A DNA stretch of 30,284 bases from JBDHTO01 sp039808665 (GTDB lineage: Bacteria; Pseudomonadota; Alphaproteobacteria; Paracaedibacterales; JAKBAR01), in assembly GCA_039808665.1 (NCBI GenBank), contig JBDHTO010000004.1, forward strand, positions 1 through 30,284, given 5' to 3'. The position numbers were made by a program, and so were the translations under genes. A model generated the notes under the pieces. That model did not search any database. It had not been told where the DNA came from and worked only from the letters and a program-made list of their open reading frames with translations. Positions 16,551 to 25,471 of the stretch are shown here, in pieces; the stretch's first letter is position 1; each line of letters starts with the position of its first letter.

Positions 16551-17457
16551 TCATATCCATCATTTTGAAATCTGACATATCAAACTTTTGGAAAGTTTCA
16601 GGAATTGCAACATCATTACGAATGGAACGATACCCTAAACTAGAAAGTAAATTCTGCCCCTCTTTACTTAGGATAAATGTGACAAATTTCAATGCATTTT
16701 CAAAATTCTTTGTCCCTTTGAGAATTGCCACGGGTTCATGGATCATAGGCGTTCCTTCTTTGAAATAATGAAAGGTAAGATTTGCACCTTCTTTTATGGC
16801 ATTAAGCGCCATAAAATCTGCAATCAATCCACACGTACGACCCTTTTTCAACACTGCATCTAAAACAGCACCGTTACCCTTGACGAATAAGGGGTTATTC
16901 TTCATGAATTTTTCCCAAAACTCCCAACCAAACTCTTTTTTCGAGGCGATCAAGCTCAAATTAATCGCACCTGATCCAGAAAAAATCGGACTCGCCATCA
17001 CAACTTTGCCTCGCATTTCTTCTGACGCTAATGATTTTAATGTCGTAGGTGGTGGAGCGAAATCTTTATGACAAACGAGTCCCGTACCAATAAGGGCGAT
17101 GCCAAAATAAGTGCGATCATGATCAAAGGTCCCAGGCATTAGATGGGTAACATCGATATCTTTAAGAGGTAGGAGACGGTCATCATTTTTGAGAGAGGTC
17201 ATGGTTACATCATCGGCCAGTGCGATCACATCTGCCTTTGGATTATCTGCCATAAATTCCGCACGAAGCTTTGAAATCACCTCGTTCGTACCTGATCTAA
17301 AAAATGAAACTTTCACCCCTTGATGCTTTTTTTCAAACGCCTCCAAGATGACTTGCGCATCCCTCTCTGGAAGAGAGGTATAAATTGTGAGTTTATTTTC
17401 TTTGTCCTCGCAGGAGGCTAGAAAAAATGAAAAAAGCAAGGGCAAAAAACGGATCAT
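16486..17457 (-). CDS. fbpA: Iron(III)-type ABC transporter substrate-binding lipoprotein (FbpA-like)
   Basis: Periplasmic binding protein of the FbpA/AfuA family. The start at 17457 is chosen because AGGTG lies six bases ahead and the lipoprotein signal MIRFLPLLFSFFLASC begins there, Cys 16 being the lipidation site; an in-frame upstream start at 17493 would bury the signal. LTIYTSLPERDAQVILEAFEKKH, PKADVIALAD and the later GKVVMASPIFSGSGAINLS are typical of this binding-protein cluster. 323 residues is usual. Membrane anchoring by lipid instead of a free periplasmic form is known for related proteins. The metal is inferred from family resemblance; no Fur operator is recognised upstream. Confidence 0.86.
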   Translation of the reverse strand: MIRFLPLLFSFFLASCEDKENKLTIYTSLPERDAQVILEAFEKKHQGVKVSFFRSGTNEVISKLRAEFMADNPKADVIALADDVTMTSLKNDDRLLPLKDIDVTHLMPGTFDHDRTYFGIALIGTGLVCHKDFAPPPTTLKSLASEEMRGKVVMASPIFSGSGAINLSLIASKKEFGWEFWEKFMKNNPLFVKGNGAVLDAVLKKGRTCGLIADFMALNAIKEGANLTFHYFKEGTPMIHEPVAILKGTKNFENALKFVTFILSKEGQNLLSSLGYRSIRNDVAIPETFQKFDMSDFKMMDMNAFKILERIEKDREQFAKLHF

Positions 17458-17523
17458 AAAAACACCTAAAGAAGCAAAGTGTCCCTGAAACATACCCTAA
17501 TTACGCGCAGACTCAAAGCACAT

Positions 17524-17551
17524 AAAAAAACCTCCCCTTGGGGAGGTTTTT
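17524..17551 (-). terminator. Bidirectional rho-independent terminator after rpmJ
   Basis: The stem AAAACCTCCCC / GGGGAGGTTTT has a 2-base loop and T-runs on both sides, so it can act in both directions. Its main job is probably to end rpmJ transcription on the minus strand (seven Ts follow). It also separates rpmJ from the iron transporter operon further along. Confidence 0.9.
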
Positions 17552-17574
17552 CAAAAAACAATCTATCAAAAAAA

Positions 17575-17700
17575 TTAGCCTTGACGTGCTTTGAAACGTG
17601 GCTCTTTTTTGTTGATGATATAAACACGACCTTTACGACGTACAACTTTGCATGCCTTGTGTCGGCTTTTTAATGTTTTGAGGGAATTTGCGATTTTCAT
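17575..17700 (-). CDS. rpmJ: 50S ribosomal protein L36
   Basis: 41 residues starting MKIANSLKTLKSRH and ending NKKEPRFKARQG, matching the alphaproteobacterial, zinc-independent (YkgO-like) L36 form. It has a single Cys (CKVVRRKGR) instead of the four metal ligands of the classic L36. AAGGAA lies 12 bases ahead of the ATG. It stands alone, with its own near-consensus promoter upstream and a strong terminator directly downstream, which fits a highly expressed single-gene unit. Confidence 0.95.
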   Translation of the reverse strand: MKIANSLKTLKSRHKACKVVRRKGRVYIINKKEPRFKARQG

Positions 17701-17729
17701 GAGCTTATGATTCCTTTTAATTTTGGGAC

Positions 17730-17758
17730 ATTATGGATTTTTTAAACCCGCTTGTCAA
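17730..17758 (-). promoter_or_regulatory. Near-consensus sigma-70 promoter of rpmJ
   Basis: On the minus strand TTGACA (17753-17758) is followed by exactly 17 bases and then CATAAT (17730-17735). This is a perfect -35 box and a 5-of-6 -10 box at the optimal spacing. Transcription would start about 20 bases before the L36 ATG. Confidence 0.85.
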
Positions 17759-17794
17759 GAAAAAGTCGATTTCCTCTGAACCCAGTCCATTTAC

Positions 17795-18271
17795 TTAAAA
17801 CGAAAGGTTATCTCCCCTCGAGACAGTACACTCCCCAGCAGAGGACTCAACATTCATCACCTTAACTTCACCATCCTCCAAAAGCATACTATAACGCTTT
17901 GATCTTTTGCCAAGCCCCGCAGAGGTAAGGTCCAAAATCATGTCTAGAGCAGAGGTCAACTGGGCATCCGAATCCGCGAGAAAAGATATTTTATCCCCTA
18001 CCCCTATACTCTCCCCCCATGCCTTAAGAACAAAAAAATCATTAACACTGATACAATAAATTTCATCAACACCTTGAGCTTTAAAAGCCTGTACGGCATT
18101 TAGAAAACTTGGAACGTGATCCTGTGAGCATGTCGGTGTAAAGGCACCAGGCACACCAAAAATAGCCACTTTCCCCGTCAACAGATGATTTGTATTAAAA
18201 TCCTCAACAACGTCACCTGTTATTTTTTTAAGGGAAATATTACCTGGAAATTTATCACTTACTTTGATCAT
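17795..18271 (-). CDS. Peroxiredoxin (Prx5 / AhpE-like thiol peroxidase)
   Basis: Reduces hydroperoxides with a peroxidatic Cys. 158 residues. The active-site signature VPGAFTPTCSQDHVPSF carries Thr 45 and the catalytic Cys 48, and RSKRYSMLLEDG carries the conserved Arg. The pattern F-x-V-PGAFTPTCS is that of the Prx5 subfamily, which is reduced by glutathione/glutaredoxin or thioredoxin. A further Cys near the C-terminus (SSAGECTVSRGD) could be the resolving residue. Its start lies 17 bases inside the ydcF gene, so it is probably the last gene of the ftsE-ftsX-ydcF chain. Confidence 0.93.
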   Translation of the reverse strand: MIKVSDKFPGNISLKKITGDVVEDFNTNHLLTGKVAIFGVPGAFTPTCSQDHVPSFLNAVQAFKAQGVDEIYCISVNDFFVLKAWGESIGVGDKISFLADSDAQLTSALDMILDLTSAGLGKRSKRYSMLLEDGEVKVMNVESSAGECTVSRGDNLSF

Positions 18272-18893
18272 TTTTTTCCTTTCTCAAAGATTTTACAGTT
18301 TGCATGACATACACTAAACAAAATTTCTGATATTCCGACACAAGAAAAAGAAGACTATCCACATTTTTCCAAAAAGGTTCCTTTTGTGAAAGAGGTAAGG
18401 CAATAAGTGATTTCTCATCAAAGAACTGACGCAACTCCAGCAAGCTTCTGCGCATATGATATTGATGGGTCACCACACAAAGGTTTTTTATATGATTTTT
18501 CCCTGCCCACTCAAATGTCTCAAGCGCATTCGTGCGCGTATCTTTTGCATTCATCCCCAATGTAATTCTATGATCTTGAGTTCGAGACATTTTATCCCTT
18601 GGAAAAAGATCATCAAAAGAAACCCCTCGATCCACACCTGAAATCAGAAAAAAGGGGGCCTTTGTTTTTTTAAAGAGCTCATAGGCGAAAGGAAGACGAC
18701 GTTTTCCTCCGGTAAAGACAACAACACCATCGCACGCTAAATTTTCTTGATCTTGAAGGGAAATTACTCGAGGAAGTGTAATGGAAAAAATCAAAAGGCC
18801 AAAAAGCCAGAGACCACATCCAGTCAAAAGACATCTTAAAAAGTTTCGACCGTATTTTTCATACACACCCGACATCTTAGACACATTAGGCAT
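18255..18893 (-). CDS. ydcF: YdcF-family (DUF218) membrane protein
   Basis: 212 residues with an N-terminal membrane helix (about 21-42) and a DUF218 domain: VVVFTGGKRRLPFAYELF (first strand-loop), FFLISGVDRG, the T-x-x-NA motif in DTRTNALETFEWA, and VVTHQYHMRRS. These are the characteristic elements of the family, thought to bind a nucleotide-like ligand, with envelope-related roles proposed for some members. In alphaproteobacteria such genes often follow ftsX, as here. It overlaps ftsX by 8 bases (ATGCCTAA) and the peroxiredoxin gene by 17. Confidence 0.88.
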   Translation of the reverse strand: MPNVSKMSGVYEKYGRNFLRCLLTGCGLWLFGLLIFSITLPRVISLQDQENLACDGVVVFTGGKRRLPFAYELFKKTKAPFFLISGVDRGVSFDDLFPRDKMSRTQDHRITLGMNAKDTRTNALETFEWAGKNHIKNLCVVTHQYHMRRSLLELRQFFDEKSLIALPLSQKEPFWKNVDSLLFLVSEYQKFCLVYVMQTVKSLRKEKNDQSK

Positions 18894-19725
18894 CCAACTT
18901 GATCAATGTCCGAATCACCTCAACACGCGCAACAAGTAGGCTGATTACTCCGACTCCCATCGGCATTAACATCAAAGATACCAACATACGCTGATCAAAA
19001 AATGAAAAAGAAGTGGGGACCTTCACACCAAAATAAAGCATAGTGTAAAAAATCAAAAGCCCAAGAACAACACCGATAAAGCTAGAGGACAGACCAATAC
19101 GAAAGGCAATCCACTGAAACTGTCGCGCAATATAGCTGTTGGGAGCCCCAATAAGACGTAAGATATCAATCACCGTTCTGTGAACGCGAAGGCCTGAGCG
19201 TGTGATCATGCTGATCGCAATCATAATCGTTGTCGTAATCAGAGCAATCAATGCATATGAAAATATCTGAAGGGATTTTTGAAGATACAACACATTGGAT
19301 TCCATAAATTTATGGGACTGAATGTGCACATGGGGTGTAATTTGTCGCATTTTCAAAAGAATTTCATCTCCATTTATTGATTCCTCCGGATTGACGCGCG
19401 CTTCAATAAAAACCGTTGATGGAATCAACATATCCCCCTCATGCAAGGGAACAACAACACTTTCCAAGACCCCAGATGTTGCGTTAACTGTTTGCTGCAA
19501 ACTCATGAGTATACTTTGATGCTGAGCCCCATCAACGCCTGAAAGATTCACCTCAAAAACAATATTTTCATGAACATCCGTGGTAAAGGTTTGAATAAAA
19601 TGATTCACCGCCAGTGTTCCTGATAAAACAAGTGTCAGCACAAAAACGAGACAGGCAATAATGAGCCTATAAGGTTGATTTGAGGCACTATCCACAAGGA
19701 TCATAGGCTGTTTTTTAAAAGGCAT
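18886..19725 (-). CDS. ftsX: Cell division ABC transporter permease FtsX
   Basis: Inner-membrane partner of FtsE that regulates septal peptidoglycan hydrolases during division. 279 residues: a cytoplasmic N-terminus, a first membrane helix near 24-46, a periplasmic ectodomain (about 47-155, including EVNLSGVDGAQHQ and IPSTVFIEARVNPEE), then three membrane helices. ITRSGLRVHRTVIDILRLIGAP around the third helix is the conserved FtsX signature, and IARQFQWIAFRIGLSSSFIG follows. It overlaps ftsE by 11 bases and ydcF by 8. Confidence 0.92.
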   Translation of the reverse strand: MPFKKQPMILVDSASNQPYRLIIACLVFVLTLVLSGTLAVNHFIQTFTTDVHENIVFEVNLSGVDGAQHQSILMSLQQTVNATSGVLESVVVPLHEGDMLIPSTVFIEARVNPEESINGDEILLKMRQITPHVHIQSHKFMESNVLYLQKSLQIFSYALIALITTTIMIAISMITRSGLRVHRTVIDILRLIGAPNSYIARQFQWIAFRIGLSSSFIGVVLGLLIFYTMLYFGVKVPTSFSFFDQRMLVSLMLMPMGVGVISLLVARVEVIRTLIKLDA

Positions 19726-20425
19726 GGCGATGGTTCCCAGTCACAAGATGGATTTGCCCCCGTTCAAGCATCAGTTCAGGATAAGCAAATTCATTCACAA
19801 TGGAGCGATTGTGTGTCGCAAGGATGACCGTCGTTCCCATTTTATTGAGCTCTTCAAAAAGATACATCAATTTGAATGCCGCAACATCATCCACATTTCC
19901 GGTAGGCTCATCCGCCAAAAGAAGCATAGGTCGTGTAATCACGGCACGGGCAATGGCGACACGCTGCTTTTGACCATCGGAAAGAGATGTCGGATACTCA
20001 TAAAGGTGTGTCGCAAGCCCCACCCACTCCAAAAGTTCGTGGGCATAAATGCGTGCGCGCTTATAACTTGTCCCCATAATGCGTAAGGACAAACATACGT
20101 TATCCAAGATATTGAGACTTTCGATCAACCGACAGTCTTGGAACACAAGACCCATACGTTGACGCAGCAAAGGAAGTTCTGAAGAAGAAAGTGTTGAAAG
20201 ATCACGACCAAAAACGGAAACGCGTCCCTCTGTCGGTGTAAGTTCTTTGTAAATAAGCTTTAAAAAGGATGTTTTCCCAACACCGCTGGCACCACTTAAA
20301 AAATAAAATGCACCTGCTTGAAATGAAAAATTCAAATTACGAAAAACGGGATACCCTTCGTGATACCTCAAAGATACGTCATCAAACCTTACAATTTCCA
20401 CACTTTGCCAGCGCTGTGATGCCAC
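19715..20425 (-). CDS. ftsE: Cell division ATP-binding protein FtsE
   Basis: Cytoplasmic ATPase that drives FtsX in septal wall remodelling. The start is the GTG at 20425, preceded by AGGAGGAGA six bases away; an in-frame ATG 15 codons upstream (MPFCLYYHCC) has no such site and adds residues unlike the family. That gives 236 residues. Walker A GASGVGKTS is at 45-53, signature LSDGQ at 148-152 and Walker B LLLADEPTGNVD at 168-179. The substitution of Asp for Gly in LSDGQ is common in FtsE. It leads the chain ftsE-ftsX-ydcF-peroxiredoxin and lies 95 bases after trpS. Confidence 0.93.
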   Translation of the reverse strand: MASQRWQSVEIVRFDDVSLRYHEGYPVFRNLNFSFQAGAFYFLSGASGVGKTSFLKLIYKELTPTEGRVSVFGRDLSTLSSSELPLLRQRMGLVFQDCRLIESLNILDNVCLSLRIMGTSYKRARIYAHELLEWVGLATHLYEYPTSLSDGQKQRVAIARAVITRPMLLLADEPTGNVDDVAAFKLMYLFEELNKMGTTVILATHNRSIVNEFAYPELMLERGQIHLVTGNHRHAF

Positions 20426-20431
20426 AAAAAA

Positions 20432-20440
20432 TCTCCTCCT
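20432..20440 (-). promoter_or_regulatory. Strong Shine-Dalgarno site that fixes the ftsE GTG start
   Basis: AGGAGGAGA on the minus strand ends six bases before the GTG at 20425. This is the strongest ribosome-binding site seen in the window and is the basis for the chosen ftsE start. Confidence 0.85.
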
Positions 20441-20520
20441 ACAACAATGGTAGTATAGACAAAAAGGCACAACGTGTATGCATAAAATTAGACTGGGGTA
20501 TTTCCCTCTTAGATTGTCGC

Positions 20521-21516
20521 CTAAAGGATACCGATTAGTTTTTTTACTTCGGAAAGATGTTGATTGGCAAGTGCGTTTGCTTGTTCCGCTCCCCGCTTTA
20601 AAACACGATCAAGGGCCAATCTATCATTCATAAGCGTATCAATCCTCTGACCAATGGGTAAAATTTCCTTTTGAAGGACATCAATTAATGCACCCTTGAG
20701 CGTCGAAAAATTCTGTCCCGAAAATTCTTGGCATAGGGAATCAGGTGTACGTTTTGTCATCGCCGCAAGAATATTGATCAAGTTCTTCGCTTCCAAACGA
20801 TTTTCCATTTCTTTCATCGACGACGCGATCAAGTCAGCATCTGTTTTTGCTTTTTTGATTTTCTTCTCAATTGTCTCTGCATCATCCGTCAGATGAATAC
20901 GCGAGTAATCAGAGACATCGGACTTACTCATCTTTGAGCTCCCATCACGAAGACTCATCACACGCGTTGCTGTCCCTTTAATGATCGGCTCTGGCAGTAC
21001 AAAATAATCCTCCCCAAACCGCCGATTAAAAGCACCGGCAATATCACGAGAAAGCTCAACATGTTGTTTTTGATCATCCCCCACCGGAACGTGTGTCGAT
21101 CGATAAATCAAAATATCTGCCGCCATTAAAACAGGGTACGCATAGAGACCCAGATTTGCAGATTCTTGAGATTTCCCCGCTTTTTCCTTGAATTGCGTCA
21201 TACGATTCAGCCAACCAAGAGGCGTAATACAAGAAAAAATCCAAGAAAGCTCAGTATGCGCCGGCACATGACTTTGGACAAAGATTGCGCATTTTTCAGG
21301 ATCCAAACCGCATGCCAAATACGTTGCCGCCATCAGCCTTGAGTTTTCACTAAGCTTTTCAGATTCCTCTAAGGTTGTAAGCGCATGCAAATCCACAATA
21401 CAAAAGAGATTTTCCGCCGATGCGTCAAAATCATTGACCCACTGTTTGACAGCGCCTAGATAATTCCCAAGATGAATGATCCCTGTGGGCCGAATGCCCG
21501 AAAGAACACGCTTCAT
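20521..21516 (-). CDS. trpS: Tryptophanyl-tRNA synthetase
   Basis: Class I aminoacyl-tRNA synthetase charging tRNA-Trp. 331 residues. The HIGH-type motif is HLGN at 15-18 (SGIRPTGIIHLGNYLGAVKQW) and the KMSKS loop is complete at 195-199 in SLRDGSSKMSKSD. FVQSHVPAHTELSWIF and YPVLMAADILIY are family hallmarks. Its start overlaps the stop of murJ by four bases (ATGA), so it is translated as the second gene of a murJ-trpS unit, a common alphaproteobacterial pair. Confidence 0.97.
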   Translation of the reverse strand: MKRVLSGIRPTGIIHLGNYLGAVKQWVNDFDASAENLFCIVDLHALTTLEESEKLSENSRLMAATYLACGLDPEKCAIFVQSHVPAHTELSWIFSCITPLGWLNRMTQFKEKAGKSQESANLGLYAYPVLMAADILIYRSTHVPVGDDQKQHVELSRDIAGAFNRRFGEDYFVLPEPIIKGTATRVMSLRDGSSKMSKSDVSDYSRIHLTDDAETIEKKIKKAKTDADLIASSMKEMENRLEAKNLINILAAMTKRTPDSLCQEFSGQNFSTLKGALIDVLQKEILPIGQRIDTLMNDRLALDRVLKRGAEQANALANQHLSEVKKLIGIL

Positions 21517-23057
21517 GCCTTATTTCCCCGACGTCTTAAAAAACTTAAAAGTGATGTAATTCCCAAAAAATGAGACGTAATCAGAAAAACACCCCCACCT
21601 GCGAACATAAAGCTTACAATCATCAACGCTTGTTTCAATGTTTCTTCAGGCAAAATAATCTGAAGTTGGAGCATTTTTAAAAACCCTGCCATAGCAAGAC
21701 ACGCCAGAGAAACCTTCACAGCAAAAATGATCAACTGCCTTTCCCAAAGGGTGTACCATCCCTTTTTATACATGACATAGGCCAATCCAGCAGCATTAAT
21801 CCACGCAGAAAAGGCTGTGGAAAGAGCAAGACCAATATGTCCAAGCTTCCAAATAAAGACAAGATTAAACAAAAGATTTGAGGCCACAGAAATGAGGGCA
21901 ATCCTGACAGGGGTTGACGTATCCTGGCGCGCAAAAAAACATGTGGACAGAACCTTACTCACAACATAGGCAGGAAGCCCCACAGCAAAGGCTGCAAGGG
22001 TTGGCGCCGTGGCATTAATAGCCATCTCATCAAACTTACCATGCCCATAAATAAGGCTAATCACAGGATGCGCCAAAACCACAAGGCCAATGGATGCAGG
22101 CAATGTGAGCTGCATCGCAACCTTAAGCGCTTGATCCGTTGTGCCCTTTGCATGGGAAAGATCATTCATGCGAATTTGCTTCGAAAGTAGAGGCAAAAGT
22201 GCCGTGGAAATAGCCACTCCAAAAATAGAAAGAGGCAATTGATTCAACCGATCTGCATAGTAAAGGTAGGACACAGCACCTGTTGGAAGGAATGAAGCAA
22301 GAAAGAGATCCAGAAAAATATTAACCTGCATCACGCCCGCACCAATCGTTCCGGGACCCATTAATTTAAGGATATGTCTGACCTTTGGCGTCAGTTTAGG
22401 CATGCGAATCTCGAGACGGAAATCATGACGCGCACAAGCAAAATATAGCCATCCTAGCTGAAAAACTCCGGCGACAAAGATACCAACGCTCAGGCTATAC
22501 CCCATATTCCAATGCATGTAGTGGGCGAGCAACATGGATGAAATCATCACAATATTCAGCAAAATGGGCGTTGCCGCCGTACTTGCAAATTTGTCTAAGG
22601 AGTTCAAAATCGACCCCATCAGCGCTGTCAGTGAGATAAAAAAGATGTAGGGGAATGTAATTCGAATAAAGTCCGTCACAAGTTCAGAGCGTTCCGGAGT
22701 AATGGCAAAACCGGGCGCAAGAATCCAAAGAAGCCAAGGCGTTGCTATAACAATAACAAGACTGAAAATCAGCAAAAAAACAGCCATGGATGAAAATACA
22801 TCCTCTGCTATTTTTTTTGCACTCTCCCGCCCTTTTTCAGCGAGTTCTCCCGCAAAAGTAGGGATAAAGGCGGCGTTAAAAGCACCCTCTGCAAAAAATC
22901 GTCGAAAGAAATTAGGGAATTTAAAAGCAATAATAAAGGCATCTGCCAAAAGACTCGCACCCAAAAAATGAGACATGAGAATCTCTCTCACAAGCCCGAA
23001 AACACGGCTCAGCCCCGTGTATCCGCCAATTGTTGCAACCGCTTTTAAAATACTCAT
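21513..23057 (-). CDS. murJ: Lipid II flippase MurJ (MviN family)
   Basis: Flips the lipid-linked peptidoglycan precursor to the periplasm. 514 residues with about fourteen hydrophobic segments. The N-terminus SRVFGLVREILMSHFLGAS and FFAEGAFNAAFIPTF carry the conserved residues of the MurJ cavity, and YADRLNQLPLSIFGVAISTALLP is another hallmark. Length is normal for the family. It overlaps trpS by 4 bases and diverges from the CcmA-like gene. With lptD and ftsEX it shows a cell wall and outer membrane are being maintained. Confidence 0.96.
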   Translation of the reverse strand: MSILKAVATIGGYTGLSRVFGLVREILMSHFLGASLLADAFIIAFKFPNFFRRFFAEGAFNAAFIPTFAGELAEKGRESAKKIAEDVFSSMAVFLLIFSLVIVIATPWLLWILAPGFAITPERSELVTDFIRITFPYIFFISLTALMGSILNSLDKFASTAATPILLNIVMISSMLLAHYMHWNMGYSLSVGIFVAGVFQLGWLYFACARHDFRLEIRMPKLTPKVRHILKLMGPGTIGAGVMQVNIFLDLFLASFLPTGAVSYLYYADRLNQLPLSIFGVAISTALLPLLSKQIRMNDLSHAKGTTDQALKVAMQLTLPASIGLVVLAHPVISLIYGHGKFDEMAINATAPTLAAFAVGLPAYVVSKVLSTCFFARQDTSTPVRIALISVASNLLFNLVFIWKLGHIGLALSTAFSAWINAAGLAYVMYKKGWYTLWERQLIIFAVKVSLACLAMAGFLKMLQLQIILPEETLKQALMIVSFMFAGGGVFLITSHFLGITSLLSFLRRRGNKA

Positions 23058-23104
23058 TTTAAGCTTATGATCATCTTATCAAAATATCGCCACAGTATAT
23101 CACC

Positions 23105-23731
23105 ATGTCCTTCCTTTCTGTAGAAAATCTTTTTCTCGAGCGCGGCGATCACATCATCGCAGGCCCATTGTCCTTTCAGCTTCAAGGTGGCGGTTGTTGT
23201 TTGATTACAGGCCCCAACGGATCAGGAAAGACGACACTGCTTCACTATCTTGCTGATATTTTACCGTCTCACCACATTAAAAAGGACCAAGAGTGCATTT
23301 TTTTGCCTTCTGCTCACGCACTTTTTGAAGACTGGACCGCAGAGGAAAACTTGAATTTTTTTGAAAAACTCCTCTCCCCCTCAGACGAACGCACAACTCT
23401 AAGAGAGGAGACCGTTCACACATTTTCCCTGGAAGATATTCTCAAAAAACCTGTACATTCCCTCTCCAACGGTCAAAAACGCAGAATCTCCCTCTCCCGC
23501 CTTTTGTGGGCAAGGAATCGTCTATGGCTTTTAGATGAGCCTGAGCTTGGTTTGGATCAAGCGTCTCAGATAGTTTTGATAGATCTCATCAAATCTCAGT
23601 TAAAAGCTGGAGGAATTGTCGTTATTGCGAGTCACAACCCTCTTTATGGGCACTCCCTCACCCAGACAAACCTCACAAAAGTAGATCTCCCCAGTGGAAT
23701 TCAAAATGATATCCTGAAAAAGGTGGCCTAG
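23105..23731 (+). CDS. ccmA: CcmA-like cytochrome c biogenesis ABC ATPase
   Basis: 208 residues, a minimal ABC ATPase. Walker A is GPNGSGKTT (about 37-45), the signature is LSNGQKRRISLSRL (about 118-131) and Walker B is LWLLDEPELGLD. The very short form without a C-terminal domain and the LSxGQ-(K/R)RR-x-(A/S)LSRL-L-W pattern are typical of CcmA, which with CcmB exports haem or releases it from CcmE in system I maturation. No ccmB, ccmC or other ccm gene is adjacent: murJ diverges from it and the next gene converges. A different small ABC ATPase is the alternative. Confidence 0.75.
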   Translation: MSFLSVENLFLERGDHIIAGPLSFQLQGGGCCLITGPNGSGKTTLLHYLADILPSHHIKKDQECIFLPSAHALFEDWTAEENLNFFEKLLSPSDERTTLREETVHTFSLEDILKKPVHSLSNGQKRRISLSRLLWARNRLWLLDEPELGLDQASQIVLIDLIKSQLKAGGIVVIASHNPLYGHSLTQTNLTKVDLPSGIQNDILKKVA

Positions 23732-23737
23732 CCACAT

Positions 23738-25471
23738 CTACACAAGCATGAGGAGCTCAATCGCATTTCTAATGCTTTCCACTGAGGAAAAACCAGCGTT
23801 GCGTTTTTGCGTGGGTTTTTTGCTTCCCTGATAGGCCTTATTCACTTGCTTAAAGATCCACTGGGCGACTTGCTCGCTAGTATAAAGACGTTTGTATGTG
23901 TCCGAAGTTAGGACAATGTGATCTGTATGATGGGGCAAAAGTGTGGGGTCACTTTCAACAGCTTTTTCAACTAAATAAGATCGATATAGACCAACAAGGA
24001 TTCCAAGATCTCCATAGAAATTTTCCTCCTCACTGGATGAAACATGATACTCTCCGCTAAGAACTCGTATAACAGAAGCTTGGTACCCTACGCCAAGACG
24101 ATCTCTTAACCAAGTTTCCAGTTTTGCATTGCGCGCAGGAATACACGCCCCTGATAAAAATCCATCATAAACAAATCGATTCAAAAGCGGGGATCCTGGG
24201 TGTGTTTGAAAATATTTTGCTGCAAGGGTCAGAAGTCGCGCACCCTCCATAAGATGGCTTTCGATCATGGTAAAGAAAGTTTCCATGTCTTCTCGCTCGG
24301 GAAGATGAGCAATGTCTGCGCCAAAAGCAAGAAGTTTTGACTCAAAAACAGGGAGTTTCCCCCAATGCGCAATGATATCCTGCACACCCCAAGTTTGCCG
24401 CTCAACCCCACTGATATAATCTTCAACAACGCGTCGAAAATATTCTGCATCATCACAATCATTGGGTATATATCCCCCTGCTTCTTTTGAGGGAATAATT
24501 CTTTTATGACGTATGTCATCCATACGACCGCGAAGATATTTGAGGATTTCTTCTCTTCTTTCATATAAGGCTAGAATAGTGCTGATATAGTGATCTCTGT
24601 CGATATCTCCTGAAAAAGCGGACAGCTGAGGAAGAAGAGACTCCTTGATAAGACGCAGATCTACATGAACAAGCTCCCCTCCCCGTCTTAAGACAGTTCT
24701 TTTTAAAGAGGGAGCCGAAAAACTTCGGAGTTGATCATCCGTAAATGAAAGAATCCATCTTTTTTTACCTTCATCCAATGTCCTCACTGTCCTAAGATAG
24801 GCACTCACATCGTACCTTGCTCCTTTAAGGAGAAGTGGATACAGGTATTCGTATTGCTGCAAAAAGGCTGATTTTTCTTCATCCGTTTTTTTAAGTCGAC
24901 TGATGATTCTGGGAAAGTTTTGCACCACTCCAAGGGCCGCTCTATCATGACCAATTATCTTTCCAAGGGCGTACGCAGCACTTATAAGAGCCTGAATATC
25001 TTGCTGCTTGGCGGATTTTCCATTCTGTTGGAGGGGCAATTTTTCTGTGAGCCCCATTAGTAAACCGTAAACTCCTCGCACAACTTGCAAGACAAGCCCC
25101 TCAGGCAAAGACTCCTCCAAAAGCGTCCCTTTCTCTTCTGGAGAAAGATTCACATAGTACATCAAAACAGAGGAAATAAACCTAAATCGATCATTAAGGG
25201 AAAAAGACTTCTCTCCTGAAACATAAAAGGGATAACCTGAGCGAGCAAAGTCTGAAAGATCTTGCTCAATTTCCGTAAAAAATTGGTCTTTGAGTGGAGA
25301 GTTTTTCCATTTCTTAACCCACACCCGCCATACATCATGTTCATCTCGCATATAGGAAGCGGGTATATCCTTTGGCGCATGGACACGCGATGCCACAGCT
25401 GTTCCAGCTGCTGCCGACACATCACATCCCACACTCAACAGGATTAAGAAAATTATAGAAGAAACCTTCAC
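23738..25471 (-). CDS. Large exported protein of unknown function
   Basis: About 577 residues. The start is taken as the GTG at 25471, which overlaps the metallopeptidase stop as GTGA; a second GTG at 25489 would add six residues. The N-terminus MKVSSIIFLILLSVGC is a signal sequence with a possible lipidation Cys, though a serine three residues before it is not ideal, and AAA a little later offers a normal cleavage site. The rest looks soluble and mostly helical, with many Arg/Lys and Leu/Tyr (for example LKDQFFTEIEQDL and YPLLLKGARYDVS). No known domain is recognised. Coupling to a zincin-like peptidase is the only functional clue. Confidence 0.7.
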   Translation of the reverse strand: MKVSSIIFLILLSVGCDVSAAAGTAVASRVHAPKDIPASYMRDEHDVWRVWVKKWKNSPLKDQFFTEIEQDLSDFARSGYPFYVSGEKSFSLNDRFRFISSVLMYYVNLSPEEKGTLLEESLPEGLVLQVVRGVYGLLMGLTEKLPLQQNGKSAKQQDIQALISAAYALGKIIGHDRAALGVVQNFPRIISRLKKTDEEKSAFLQQYEYLYPLLLKGARYDVSAYLRTVRTLDEGKKRWILSFTDDQLRSFSAPSLKRTVLRRGGELVHVDLRLIKESLLPQLSAFSGDIDRDHYISTILALYERREEILKYLRGRMDDIRHKRIIPSKEAGGYIPNDCDDAEYFRRVVEDYISGVERQTWGVQDIIAHWGKLPVFESKLLAFGADIAHLPEREDMETFFTMIESHLMEGARLLTLAAKYFQTHPGSPLLNRFVYDGFLSGACIPARNAKLETWLRDRLGVGYQASVIRVLSGEYHVSSSEEENFYGDLGILVGLYRSYLVEKAVESDPTLLPHHTDHIVLTSDTYKRLYTSEQVAQWIFKQVNKAYQGSKKPTQKRNAGFSSVESIRNAIELLMLV

